A stretch of 64,000 bases of DNA from Ancylothrix sp036704045 (GTDB taxonomy: Bacteria > Cyanobacteriota > Cyanobacteriia > Cyanobacteriales > Oscillatoriaceae): contig DATNQM010000052.1 in the NCBI GenBank assembly GCA_036704045.1, forward strand, positions 32,636 to 96,635. The letters run 5' to 3'. How positions within the stretch are numbered: position 1 is the first letter of the stretch; each line of letters begins with the position of its first letter. The translations under genes were made by a program, and so were the position numbers. Of the stretch, positions 1 to 8,423 are shown piece after piece. Under the pieces are notes generated by a model, which worked only from the letters and a program-made list of their open reading frames with translations, was not told the origin of the DNA and did not search any database.

Positions 1-2
1 GT

Positions 3-299
3 TGGCTTGGCGAACCTGGAAACTGGATTATGGATTTTGGTTATTTAGGAGCACCAATCGCCTCAGCAATAACCGGCTGGATAATAGGATGGATGTATGG
101 TCGGCTTTTTCAAGCTGGGCCTGTTCTTTATGGTTGTGCAACTTGTGTTTTTGCCTTTGCTATGTTACTAAGTCCTTCAATTAGTTTTTTTGGGACTTTT
201 TTCTCTAATTCTTTTAGCTTTTTCTTTTTCTTGTGGTACTTGTCAAATAAACGTTTCCGCAAAAAACTAAAATATGATAGTAGAATTTCAAGCAGATAA
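3..299 (+). CDS. O-antigen/EPS polymerase (Wzy-like), C-terminal part
   Basis: The frame is open from the left edge of the window, so only the last ~98 residues are present and the true start lies outside. The fragment is strongly hydrophobic, with two or three membrane segments followed by a basic tail (NKRFRKKLK). The order GNWIMDFGYLGAPIA, then a Gly-rich helix with GWIIGWMYGR, is what I know from the last membrane segments of oligosaccharide repeat-unit polymerases. Such inner-membrane proteins join undecaprenyl-linked repeat units on the periplasmic side. The downstream genes (glycosyltransferases, WecA-like, Wza-like, Wzc-like) fit a Wzy-dependent exopolysaccharide locus. The assignment rests on a short fragment, so another polytopic EPS protein is possible. 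Confidence 0.6.
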   Translation, partial: WLGEPGNWIMDFGYLGAPIASAITGWIIGWMYGRLFQAGPVLYGCATCVFAFAMLLSPSISFFGTFFSNSFSFFFFLWYLSNKRFRKKLKYDSRISSR

Positions 300-323
300 A
301 AAACAAATCTCCAGAGGCTTACA

Positions 324-1052
324 ATGAGCAATCAAGAACCCATGGAAAAACCCATTGTTACGATAATTACTGTGGTAAAAAATGGGGAAAAACATTTAGA
401 GTCAACTATTCAATCAGTAATTAACCAGTCTTATGACAAAATAGAATATATTATTATAGATGGCGGCTCTACAGACGGAACTTTAGACATTATTCGCAAG
501 TATGAAAACTTTATCAGCTATTGGATTAGCGAACCAGATAGAGGTTTGTATGATGCGATGAATAAAGGATGGAGATTGGCGAGTGAAAATAGCTATATCC
601 TATTTTTAGGAGCCGGCGACAAAATTATCCAATTACCCGATTTTTCCAAAAACAATGAACCAACCCTTGCTATCTGGGGTCGAGTGATGATAGAAGACTC
701 AAAAATTTATAACTCAGCCGCCGATTTTAGACTAAAATTAGGAAATACATTACATCACCAAGCCTTACTAATTTCTAAATCTTTATCAATCCAACCTCCT
801 TTTAATACCCGCTATAAAGTTTATGCTGATTATGATTTTAATTGTCGTCTTTTAAACCAAGGAGTTAAATTTCAATTTTCTGAAGATTTTATCTCTTATG
901 CCTCACCTGCCGGAGTGAGTGGAAAACTTTCCTTAAAAGAATCCCTACAAGTGGTTAAAATAAATTTTGGATTTGTCTGGACATTCTTATCAATATTGTA
1001 CCATCTTTATCAAGGATTCAAGTATGGTTTTCACCGACTTTCATTTAAGTAA
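324..1052 (+). CDS. Glycosyltransferase family 2
   Basis: A 242-residue GT2 (GT-A fold) enzyme, probably cytoplasmic and membrane-associated, adding a sugar to a lipid-linked EPS repeat unit. Visible motifs are the N-terminal beta strand PIVTIITVVKNGEKHL, the nucleotide-binding IIIDGGSTDGT (about residues 44-54) and SEPDRGLYDAMNKG (about 70-83), typical of WcaA-like GT2 proteins. The metal-binding position reads GAGD rather than a classical DxD. The C-terminus ends in a hydrophobic segment (FVWTFLSILYHLY) that could bind the membrane. It starts 24 bases after the polymerase and is followed by two more GT2 genes, so it is probably co-transcribed. Donor and acceptor cannot be read from the sequence. 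Confidence 0.85.
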   Translation: MSNQEPMEKPIVTIITVVKNGEKHLESTIQSVINQSYDKIEYIIIDGGSTDGTLDIIRKYENFISYWISEPDRGLYDAMNKGWRLASENSYILFLGAGDKIIQLPDFSKNNEPTLAIWGRVMIEDSKIYNSAADFRLKLGNTLHHQALLISKSLSIQPPFNTRYKVYADYDFNCRLLNQGVKFQFSEDFISYASPAGVSGKLSLKESLQVVKINFGFVWTFLSILYHLYQGFKYGFHRLSFK

Positions 1053-1078
1053 ACATTAACTTAGGAGCCATTTTCAAC

Positions 1079-2023
1079 ATGAGTCCTCGCGTTTCTGTAA
1101 TTGTTCTAAATTGGAATGGAAAAGCTTTCCTAGGTGAATGCTTAGAGTCGCTAGCTAAACAAACCTATCAAAATTTTGAAACCGTTGTTGTAGATAATGG
1201 TTCCACCGACGACTCACAAGACTATGTACGCTCCCACTTTCCTAACGTTCGCTTAATTGAGTTGCCCGAAAATTTGGGATTTTGTGGCGGTAATAATCAA
1301 GGATATAAGTATGTTGAGAGTGAATACATAGCATTACTCAATAATGATACAATTTGCGTACCTGAATGGTTAGAATCACTCTGTAATGCTTTAGAAAATT
1401 ACCCCGAAGCTGGTTTTGCAGCCTCAAAATTAGTTTACTATGACAAACCTGAGATAATTGATTCGGCAGGTGACACTTTTAGCACCTATGGGATCGGTCG
1501 CAAAAGAGGCCATCAATGCCAAGATGGAGACCAATATAACCAAGAAAAATTTATCTTTGGTGCTTGTGGAGGAGCGGTACTCTATCGGAAAACAATGCTT
1601 GAAGAAATTGGGTTTTTAGACGATGACTTTTTCTTAATTTACGAAGATATAGACCTGAGTTTTAGAGCGCAACTCGCTGGATGGAAATGTGTTTATGTGC
1701 CACAGGCCAAAGTCTTACATCGCGTTTCTGCCTCCTTATCAAAAACTCCCAACAAACAAATTTACTTTTCCAAAAGAAACAGCCTATGGGTACTAATAAA
1801 AAATATGCCCACACCACTTTTATTAAAATTTAGTATTTTCATACTAGCTTACCACCTGGCATCCGATCTGAAGTGGATGGCCAAGGGCTATACATCATCA
1901 ATTTTTCAAGGGCATCTTGATGTATTGCGGACTTGGCAGCAAGTGATGAAGAAAAGAAAAACCATTCAATCAATGAGAAAAGTTTCCATAAGCGAACTAG
2001 AAAAAATTATAACCACCACCTAA
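1079..2023 (+). CDS. Glycosyltransferase family 2 (rhamnosyltransferase-like)
   Basis: A 314-residue GT2 enzyme. Landmarks in order are VSVIVLNWNGKAFL at residues 5-18, VVVDNGSTDDS near 36-46, PENLGFCGGNNQG near 63-75, the DxD-equivalent LLNNDT near 86-91, and the acceptor/base region IYEDIDLSFRAQLAGW near 188-203. This pattern is common in rhamnosyltransferase-like GT2 proteins (GT2 WbbL/RfbF-type). The C-terminus has a hydrophobic stretch (LLKFSIFILAYHLA) and a basic tail. It lies 26 bases after the preceding glycosyltransferase in the EPS cluster. The transferred sugar is not known; rhamnose is only suggested by family resemblance. Confidence 0.85.
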   Translation: MSPRVSVIVLNWNGKAFLGECLESLAKQTYQNFETVVVDNGSTDDSQDYVRSHFPNVRLIELPENLGFCGGNNQGYKYVESEYIALLNNDTICVPEWLESLCNALENYPEAGFAASKLVYYDKPEIIDSAGDTFSTYGIGRKRGHQCQDGDQYNQEKFIFGACGGAVLYRKTMLEEIGFLDDDFFLIYEDIDLSFRAQLAGWKCVYVPQAKVLHRVSASLSKTPNKQIYFSKRNSLWVLIKNMPTPLLLKFSIFILAYHLASDLKWMAKGYTSSIFQGHLDVLRTWQQVMKKRKTIQSMRKVSISELEKIITTT

Positions 2024-2053
2024 AAAACTATAGCGAAATTACTTTGATTAACT

Positions 2054-2773
2054 ATGAAAATTTCCGTTTGTATGGCTGCCTATAACGGTTCTGCGTACAT
2101 TAAAAATCAACTCTCATCTATTTTAAAACAGTTATCAGATGAAGATGAAATTATTATTGTTGATGACGCTTCAACCGATCAAACAGTTGAGATTATTCAA
2201 CAATGGGGAGATCCGCGAATACTTTTAATAAAAAATGATAGGAACAAAGGAGTCTTACAAACCTTTGAGAGATCATTGCGTCACGCCAAAGGAGAAATAA
2301 TATTTCTGAGCGATCAAGATGATATTTGGTTGGATAATAAAGTCCAGGAAATAATCAGCATTTTTCAATCAGATAAAGATGCAACTTTAGTTTTAAGTGA
2401 TGCAGAAGTTATTAATGGAGATAATGAAATAATAGCTAAATCTTATTACGAGCTAAGAGGAACCTTTGTCAAAGGAGCAATACCCAACATAATCAAAAAT
2501 AAATACTTGGGCTGCTGCCTAGCATTTAGGCGAGAAATGCTAGATTATTTCTTGCCCCTTCCTAAAGATATTGCAATGCACGATATGTGGATGGGTATAT
2601 TAAATGATATTTATGGAAAAAGCATTTATATAGAAAAACCATTAATGCAATATCGGCTCCACAATAGCAATGCTAGTCGAGGCCCAACAAACTACGCAAG
2701 TTTACAACAAATGATAAAATGGCGCTTAATGCTAAGTAAAAATTTAGTGAAGCGTTTATGGGAGCTACATTAA
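2054..2773 (+). CDS. Glycosyltransferase family 2
   Basis: A 239-residue GT2 enzyme with KISVCMAAYNGSAYIKNQL at the N-terminus, IIIVDDASTDQT near residues 33-44, the metal-binding block FLSDQDDIWLDNK near 82-94 and AMHDMWMGIL near 175-184. SDQDDIW followed by HDMW is a signature I associate with RfbF-like rhamnosyltransferases, so the product probably builds the EPS repeat unit on the cytoplasmic face. It is 30 bases downstream of the previous gene and 30 bases upstream of the GT4 gene, consistent with one transcript. The specific linkage cannot be deduced. Confidence 0.85.
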   Translation: MKISVCMAAYNGSAYIKNQLSSILKQLSDEDEIIIVDDASTDQTVEIIQQWGDPRILLIKNDRNKGVLQTFERSLRHAKGEIIFLSDQDDIWLDNKVQEIISIFQSDKDATLVLSDAEVINGDNEIIAKSYYELRGTFVKGAIPNIIKNKYLGCCLAFRREMLDYFLPLPKDIAMHDMWMGILNDIYGKSIYIEKPLMQYRLHNSNASRGPTNYASLQQMIKWRLMLSKNLVKRLWELH

Positions 2774-2803
2774 AAAATCATCCAAATAAGTGAATTTATA
2801 AAA

Positions 2804-4030
2804 ATGACAAAAATTTGGGTTTTAACAGAACTTTACTATCCAGAACAAACCTCAACCGGCTATATACTGACCCACACAGCCGAAGGATTAGCCCAAGAAT
2901 ATGATGTGGGTGTAATAACAGGCCCCCCAACCAACTTTTTTGAGCGCCAAAAAGCCCTCCCATACGAAGAAAAAAACAACGTTAAAATATATCGATGTCA
3001 GGGAACAAGCTTTAACAAAGATATCTTTTGGGGACGAATAATAAACCTGGTTACCCGTTCAATTACCATTTTTTGGAAAGCCTTTTTTTATTGCAAAAAG
3101 GGAGAAACCATATTAGTTGTAACAAACCCCCCCTTATTACCTTTCTTTGCCCTGCTGTTAAAATGGCTAAAAGGTTGTAACTTTGTTTTATTAATTCACG
3201 ACTTATATCCTGAAATTTTAGTTGCTACCGGCCTATACAAAGCGTCATCATTTATTGTCAAAATCGGACATCTTTTAAACCGGGTTCTTTACAAAGAAGC
3301 AACGAAAATTATTACCCTTGGTAGAGACATGACAAAACTCGTCGAAGCCAAGCTAGACGCAGACGATAAAAAAATAACTTGCATTACTAATTGGGCTGAA
3401 GTTGAAACTGTTAGGCCAGAGGATCGCTTTAATAATGAAACATTAAAAGACCTTAATTTGATTAATAAATTTGTGGTTCTATACGCAGGAAATATAGGTA
3501 GAACTCACGCAATAGAAGACATAGCAAAAGCAGCTAAATTTTTAGATTTATCCACTAATATACATTTTTTATTTATAGGTTTTGGAGCCAAAAAACAGTG
3601 GTTAGAAAACTATATAAAAAATCAGGATATAAAAAATATTACAGCTGTTGCACCACGACCTGATAGAGCAGAACAAAGTATCTCTTTAAATGCTTGTGAT
3701 GTTGCAATAATAACATTTATACCGGGGATGGCCGGTATTTCTGTTCCTAGCCGAATGTATAACCAAATGGCAGCAGGTAAGCCCATAATAGCTGTAACAG
3801 ATGACTGGTCAGAACTAGCTGAAGTAGTCCGTGAAAATGAAATTGGATGGGTAATTAAACCTGGTGACATTACAACCTTAGTGGAGACAATTAAATATGC
3901 AGCAGAACATCCTGAAGTTTGCACTCAAATGGGAGCCAAAGCTGCTACTGTCGCTCAAACAAAATACTCTTTTTTTGAAACCGACTTAGCTTACAAAAAA
4001 CTCTTTAAAGAAATCGAATATTTTTCGTGA
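2804..4030 (+). CDS. Glycosyltransferase family 4 (WbuB-like)
   Basis: A 408-residue GT-B fold enzyme. The N-terminal domain begins IWVLTELYYPEQTSTGYIL, the opening typical of WbuB-like GT4 proteins of O-antigen and capsule clusters. The C-terminal nucleotide-sugar domain has FVVLYAGNIGRTHAIEDI near residues 223-240 and ISVPSRMYNQMAAGKPIIAV near 312-331, with the conserved acidic position in DDWSELAEVV. A hydrophobic patch (LLPFFALLLKWLKGCNFVLLIHDLYPE) suggests membrane contact. Retaining transfer from a UDP- or GDP-sugar is expected from the family. It is the last of four consecutive glycosyltransferases in this EPS locus. Confidence 0.88.
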   Translation: MTKIWVLTELYYPEQTSTGYILTHTAEGLAQEYDVGVITGPPTNFFERQKALPYEEKNNVKIYRCQGTSFNKDIFWGRIINLVTRSITIFWKAFFYCKKGETILVVTNPPLLPFFALLLKWLKGCNFVLLIHDLYPEILVATGLYKASSFIVKIGHLLNRVLYKEATKIITLGRDMTKLVEAKLDADDKKITCITNWAEVETVRPEDRFNNETLKDLNLINKFVVLYAGNIGRTHAIEDIAKAAKFLDLSTNIHFLFIGFGAKKQWLENYIKNQDIKNITAVAPRPDRAEQSISLNACDVAIITFIPGMAGISVPSRMYNQMAAGKPIIAVTDDWSELAEVVRENEIGWVIKPGDITTLVETIKYAAEHPEVCTQMGAKAATVAQTKYSFFETDLAYKKLFKEIEYFS

Positions 4031-4073
4031 AAAAGTCTTTAATTGCTCTAATTACTGGTGAGAAGAAAAGATT

Positions 4074-6197
4074 ATGAATCGTCGTAAATTTTTAAATTGG
4101 ATGGGATTAAGTTGGTTAGCCAGCACTTCCCCTATCGTCATTGGGGCTATACTAGCCCGTTCCGAAACCAAACCCCCATTCGTATCACAAACCTCCAGCA
4201 CTCAACCCATAACTTTTTACATCTCACCCCTTGGAAATGATCGCTGGTCTGGCAAATTAGCGACACCCAACTCCGAGCAAACAGACGGCCCTTTAGCCAC
4301 CCTCGAAGCTGCTCGCAACCGCATCCGAGAACTCAAACGCCAGCAGTCCGGCAATCTAAACCAAGCTATCAAAGTCTTATTGAGAACTGGAACCTACTAC
4401 CTCACTCAACCGCTTTTATTCACACCAGAAGACTCAGGCACCGCTAATTTTCCCATCACCTACGCAGCTTATCCCAATGAGCGACCCCTCATTAGTGCAG
4501 GCCGGCGCATCACCGGCTGGCAACCAGAAACCATTGATGGTAAAAGGCTTTGGGTCGCAGAACTCCCAGAAGTAGGGCAAGGCAAATGGTTCTTCCGAGA
4601 ACTGTGGGCCAACGGTCAAAGACGCACACGAGCTCGCCATCCCAACAAAGGTTATTTAAAAATTGCCGCAGTTCCAGACTTAACAGAGCAAACCTCCATC
4701 CGTCAAGGTCAAAACCGCTTTAAATTCTATCCGGGCGATATCAAAAACTGGGCAACAATCAATCAAGCCGAAGTCGTACTCATGAATTTTTGGATGGACT
4801 CACGGATGCCAGTTGTCCGAGTCGATGAAAATCAAAGCTTAATTGAATGTACAAAACGCAGCATCTTCCGCATGGAGCCTACTGATAAAAATGGCACAGC
4901 ATCAGCTATTTACTACATAGAAAACGCCCTAGAAATTTTAGACAGCCCTGGTGAATGGTTTTTAAATGCTAAAACAGGCAAACTGTACTATATGCCCCTG
5001 GCCGGCGAAGACATCAATAACACAGAAATCATTGCGCCCAGCTTAACCAAAATTCTATCTTTACAAGGAAAAACCGATTCATTTGTTGAACATCTCTCCT
5101 TTGAAAATTTAGCCTTTGCCCATAGCGAATGGTATTACCCAAACGATTTTAAACACAACTGGCCGGCACCCGATGTTGGTGGTTTTCATCAAGCTGCCTA
5201 TGGAATTCCAGGCGCTATCTTTTGTCAATCGACGCGCAATTGCATCTGGAAAAATTGTCAAGTCGCCCATATCGGTAACTACGGCATAGAATTTTCAACC
5301 CGCGCCTACTTAAACGAAATTAGTAACTGTGAGTTTTTTGATTTAGGTGCCGGTGGAGTCAAAATTGCTGATGGCTCCTGGTCAATTAAAGTAAAAAATT
5401 CTCACATCTATGATGGCGGACGACTATTTCATGGAGCAGTAGGAATCTTAATACAAGAAGCCCCAGAAAACCACATTTTTCGCAATCACATCCATGACTT
5501 TTATTATTCCGGTATTTCCGTCGGCTGGAGTTGGGGCTATGACGAACGGCCCGCAAGAGATAACCGCATTGAATCGAACCACATTCACCACATCGGTATT
5601 CGCTCCGACGGTGACGGCCCACTTCTTAACGACAAAGGCGGCATTTACACCCTTGGCGTTCAACCGGGAACCGTCATCATCGGGAATATAATCCACGATA
5701 TCCAAGCCTATAATTACGGAGCTTGGGGCATCTACCTTGATGAAGGCAGTTCCGAAATTAGTATTATAAATAACCTCGTTTATCGCACTAGAGACGGAGG
5801 TTTTCACATACACTACGGTAGAGATAATGTAGTGAGAAATAACATTTTTGCCTTTGGAAAAATAGCTCAAATTCGCCGCTCTTCTGCTGAAAATAATCTA
5901 TCTTTTACTTTCCAAGGAAATATTATTTATTGGAATGAAGGTAAACTCTTAGAAGGCAAATGGGAAGACAGTAAATTTGTATTCGATAAAAACTTATATT
6001 GGCGAGTTAATGGCGGCGATATTCGTTTTGCAGATATATCTTGGGATGAATGGCATAAAAAAGGAATGGACAAAGAATCTTTAATTGCCGATCCTTTATT
6101 TATCGCAGCCGATCAGGGAGATTTTAGACTTAACCCCAACTCACCGGCATTTAAACTGGGCTTTCAACCGATTTCCCTCGAAAATAGGCAAACGTAG
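4074..6197 (+). CDS. Secreted right-handed parallel beta-helix protein (polysaccharide lyase/epimerase-like)
   Basis: A 707-residue protein starting MNRRKFLNWMG followed by a hydrophobic stretch, which resembles a twin-arginine or long Sec signal peptide (RR-x-F-L). The mature part opens with FYISPLGNDRWSG...DGPLATLEAARNRIREL, a signature of right-handed beta-helix proteins of the pectate-lyase/polysaccharide-modifying superfamily. From about residue 330 there are many Asn/Gly-rich coils (NHIHD, NRIESNHIHHIG, IIGNIIHDI, NNLVYRTRDGG, RNNIFAFG). Its place between the glycosyltransferases and the sugar-activation genes suggests that it trims or modifies the exported polysaccharide in the periplasm or outside. 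Lyase, hydrolase and epimerase remain equally possible, since no catalytic set was identified with confidence. Confidence 0.75.
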   Translation: MNRRKFLNWMGLSWLASTSPIVIGAILARSETKPPFVSQTSSTQPITFYISPLGNDRWSGKLATPNSEQTDGPLATLEAARNRIRELKRQQSGNLNQAIKVLLRTGTYYLTQPLLFTPEDSGTANFPITYAAYPNERPLISAGRRITGWQPETIDGKRLWVAELPEVGQGKWFFRELWANGQRRTRARHPNKGYLKIAAVPDLTEQTSIRQGQNRFKFYPGDIKNWATINQAEVVLMNFWMDSRMPVVRVDENQSLIECTKRSIFRMEPTDKNGTASAIYYIENALEILDSPGEWFLNAKTGKLYYMPLAGEDINNTEIIAPSLTKILSLQGKTDSFVEHLSFENLAFAHSEWYYPNDFKHNWPAPDVGGFHQAAYGIPGAIFCQSTRNCIWKNCQVAHIGNYGIEFSTRAYLNEISNCEFFDLGAGGVKIADGSWSIKVKNSHIYDGGRLFHGAVGILIQEAPENHIFRNHIHDFYYSGISVGWSWGYDERPARDNRIESNHIHHIGIRSDGDGPLLNDKGGIYTLGVQPGTVIIGNIIHDIQAYNYGAWGIYLDEGSSEISIINNLVYRTRDGGFHIHYGRDNVVRNNIFAFGKIAQIRRSSAENNLSFTFQGNIIYWNEGKLLEGKWEDSKFVFDKNLYWRVNGGDIRFADISWDEWHKKGMDKESLIADPLFIAADQGDFRLNPNSPAFKLGFQPISLENRQT

Positions 6198-6222
6198 GGA
6201 TTAACTTAAAACAAATAAATCA

Positions 6223-7206
6223 ATGAAATCAATTTTAATCACCGGCCCCACCGGCTTCATCGCCACCCATCTAATCCCCTATCTCGCCAACCAAAGACAC
6301 CAAATTCGGGCAGCCCTCCGCAACCCTTCCAAAACCCTACCGCCCAACGTCACCCCTATCCTAGTAGGCGAAATTGATGGCAAAACCGACTGGACAGAAG
6401 CCTTAAAAGACATTGATACCGTTATCCACCTAGCTGCTCGCGCCCACATTTTAAACGACAAAAGCCCCAACCCCGAAGCAGAATTTTTCACAGTCAACAC
6501 CGAAGGCACCACCAACCTTGTCAGACAGTCCATCGCAGCCGGTGTTAAACACTTCATCTTCATCAGTTCCATCGGCGCAATGGCAACCCTCAGTAACCAA
6601 ACCCTTACAGAAAACTCTCCTTGCAAGCCGGATACCCCCTACGGACGCAGCAAACTCCAAGCAGAAAAAGCCCTCATTGAACTAGCCGGCCCCTCCCAAA
6701 TGACCTGGACAATCTTGCGTCCCACTCTCGTCTATGGCCCAGGCAACCCAGGCAATATGGAACGTCTGATTAAACTGATTAACCGAGGCTTACCCCTTCC
6801 CTTTGGCAGCATCAAAAACCAGCGCAGCCTCATCTATGTTGGCAATCTAATTGATGCCATCGCCACCAGTCTTACCCACCCCAACGCCAAAAATCAGACT
6901 TTTATCGTAAGTGACGGACAAGACCTTTCCACACCCGAACTGATCCAAAAAATAGCCAAATATTTAGAAAAACCCTGTAACCTGATGCCGGCCCCACCAA
7001 GCCTTCTAAAACTGGCCGGTTATTTAGGAAACACCGGCCAAAATTTACTAAACCGGCCCCTACCCCTCAACAGCCAAACCATTGACCGCCTACTCGGTTC
7101 CCTTATTGTTGACACAACTAACATTCAAACCAACCTAAATTGGCAACCACCTTTTACCATAGATGAGGGTCTTTTCCATACCTTGCAATCTCAATGGCAC
7201 TCATAA
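6223..7206 (+). CDS. NAD-dependent sugar epimerase/dehydratase (extended SDR)
   Basis: A 327-residue extended short-chain dehydrogenase/reductase. The Rossmann glycine motif is GPTGFIATHL at residues 8-17 and the catalytic pair is in YGRSK near residues 141-145, preceded by a Ser-rich strand (FIFISSIGAM). The family acts on nucleotide-activated sugars; UDP-hexose 4-epimerases and WbpV-like enzymes are the nearest I can name. It probably supplies or modifies a nucleotide sugar for the EPS repeat unit. The last 13 bases overlap the start of the WecA-like gene, which argues for translational coupling. In such clusters this pair often works together to set the first sugar on undecaprenyl phosphate (inference). 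Confidence 0.85.
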   Translation: MKSILITGPTGFIATHLIPYLANQRHQIRAALRNPSKTLPPNVTPILVGEIDGKTDWTEALKDIDTVIHLAARAHILNDKSPNPEAEFFTVNTEGTTNLVRQSIAAGVKHFIFISSIGAMATLSNQTLTENSPCKPDTPYGRSKLQAEKALIELAGPSQMTWTILRPTLVYGPGNPGNMERLIKLINRGLPLPFGSIKNQRSLIYVGNLIDAIATSLTHPNAKNQTFIVSDGQDLSTPELIQKIAKYLEKPCNLMPAPPSLLKLAGYLGNTGQNLLNRPLPLNSQTIDRLLGSLIVDTTNIQTNLNWQPPFTIDEGLFHTLQSQWHS

Positions 7207-8195
7207 TTCTTTCATCCCTCAGCTTCGTCCTTAGCCTCGCTACAGTCGCCTTCATAAAAAAACGCTTTAGCCAACAACTCCTCGACATCCCCAACGAACG
7301 CAGTTCCCACAAACAACCAACCCCACGCGGCGGCGGATTAGGCTTTATCATCGCCTTTGCCATAACAAGCTTAATCCTCTATCTTCTCCCCACCTACTTC
7401 CCCCAACTTATTAACAACCAACCGGCCATCCCCAACCCTACTTTCCTCTGGCTGATCCTCACTCCCCTTACCATAGTTGGCATCATCGACGATAAACAAG
7501 GACTACCCGTCGGCCTGCGCTATGTAATTCAACTATCCGCTGCCGCCATTGCCGTTGCCTGCTTTGGCCCTTTCCCCCAACCTTGGCTGACCCAATTCGG
7601 CACCATCGGTACAATAGCAGCCTTCACCCTCACCGTCATTGGTATGACAGCCGTTATCAATTTTTATAACTTCATGGATGGCCTTGACGGTCTCGTAGCA
7701 GGCACAACCCTTATTCAGCTTGGTTTTTTAGCCTTTTACCTAAACCAACCCCTACTCTGGCTAATTTTCGCAGCAATCTTAGGATTTCTATACTGGAATT
7801 GGTCACCCGCAAAAATCTTTATGGGAGATGCTGGCAGCACAGTTTTAGGTGCAACCATTGCTTGTTCTCTCCTCAACAACAATAATGATACCCTTCAAGC
7901 TTGGTCAGCCTTGGCAATAACCCTACCCCTCTTGGGTGATGCCATTTATACCCTCATTTGCCGCCTTATTAAACGTGAAAATATTTTCAAAGCCCATCGC
8001 AGTCATTTATATCAAAGACTACAGCAAATTGGGTGGAGCCATGCTCAAGTTTCTAGCACCTATATAGCAATAACGCTCATAATAGCAATGGGCATAGCTC
8101 TATTTGATAGGATTGCAGCCTGGATAGCCTTAGCAGCAGTAGCAGGTATAATTTCTATCGCTGAAATATATTTACAACGCCTTAAGTCATCCTGA
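7194..8195 (+). CDS. Undecaprenyl-phosphate sugar-1-phosphate transferase (WecA/MraY family)
   Basis: A 333-residue polytopic inner-membrane protein with about ten hydrophobic segments. It carries the family signatures PTPRGGGLGF (near residue 43), IVGIIDDKQGLPVGLRY with the metal-binding DD, NFYNFMDGLDGL (near 156-167) and KIFMGDAGS (near 206-214), and a His-containing cytoplasmic loop (KAHRSHLYQRL). These enzymes start repeat-unit synthesis by moving a HexNAc-1-phosphate from UDP onto undecaprenyl phosphate. The start overlaps the upstream epimerase gene by 13 bases. In this locus it is the likely initiating transferase; whether it uses GlcNAc or another sugar is unknown. Confidence 0.9.
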   Translation: MALIILSSLSFVLSLATVAFIKKRFSQQLLDIPNERSSHKQPTPRGGGLGFIIAFAITSLILYLLPTYFPQLINNQPAIPNPTFLWLILTPLTIVGIIDDKQGLPVGLRYVIQLSAAAIAVACFGPFPQPWLTQFGTIGTIAAFTLTVIGMTAVINFYNFMDGLDGLVAGTTLIQLGFLAFYLNQPLLWLIFAAILGFLYWNWSPAKIFMGDAGSTVLGATIACSLLNNNNDTLQAWSALAITLPLLGDAIYTLICRLIKRENIFKAHRSHLYQRLQQIGWSHAQVSSTYIAITLIIAMGIALFDRIAAWIALAAVAGIISIAEIYLQRLKSS

Positions 8196-8423
8196 GCCTT
8201 TTTAATCATCGCTCTTTTTTACACCACTTTTGGGAATAAAACACCCCAAGATGAAATTCATATCTTATAATCGACGCAGTTTGTAAACTTATATCTCAAA
8301 CCTAGCTAGATGCAGCCTTTTATGTACCATTTCCGCACAAAAGTGGGAACTTGGCTCACTAAATCAGATTCTTGATACAAGTGACAAGTTTTTTTAACAA
8401 GCTCAGAAACTACTGCTAGTCGA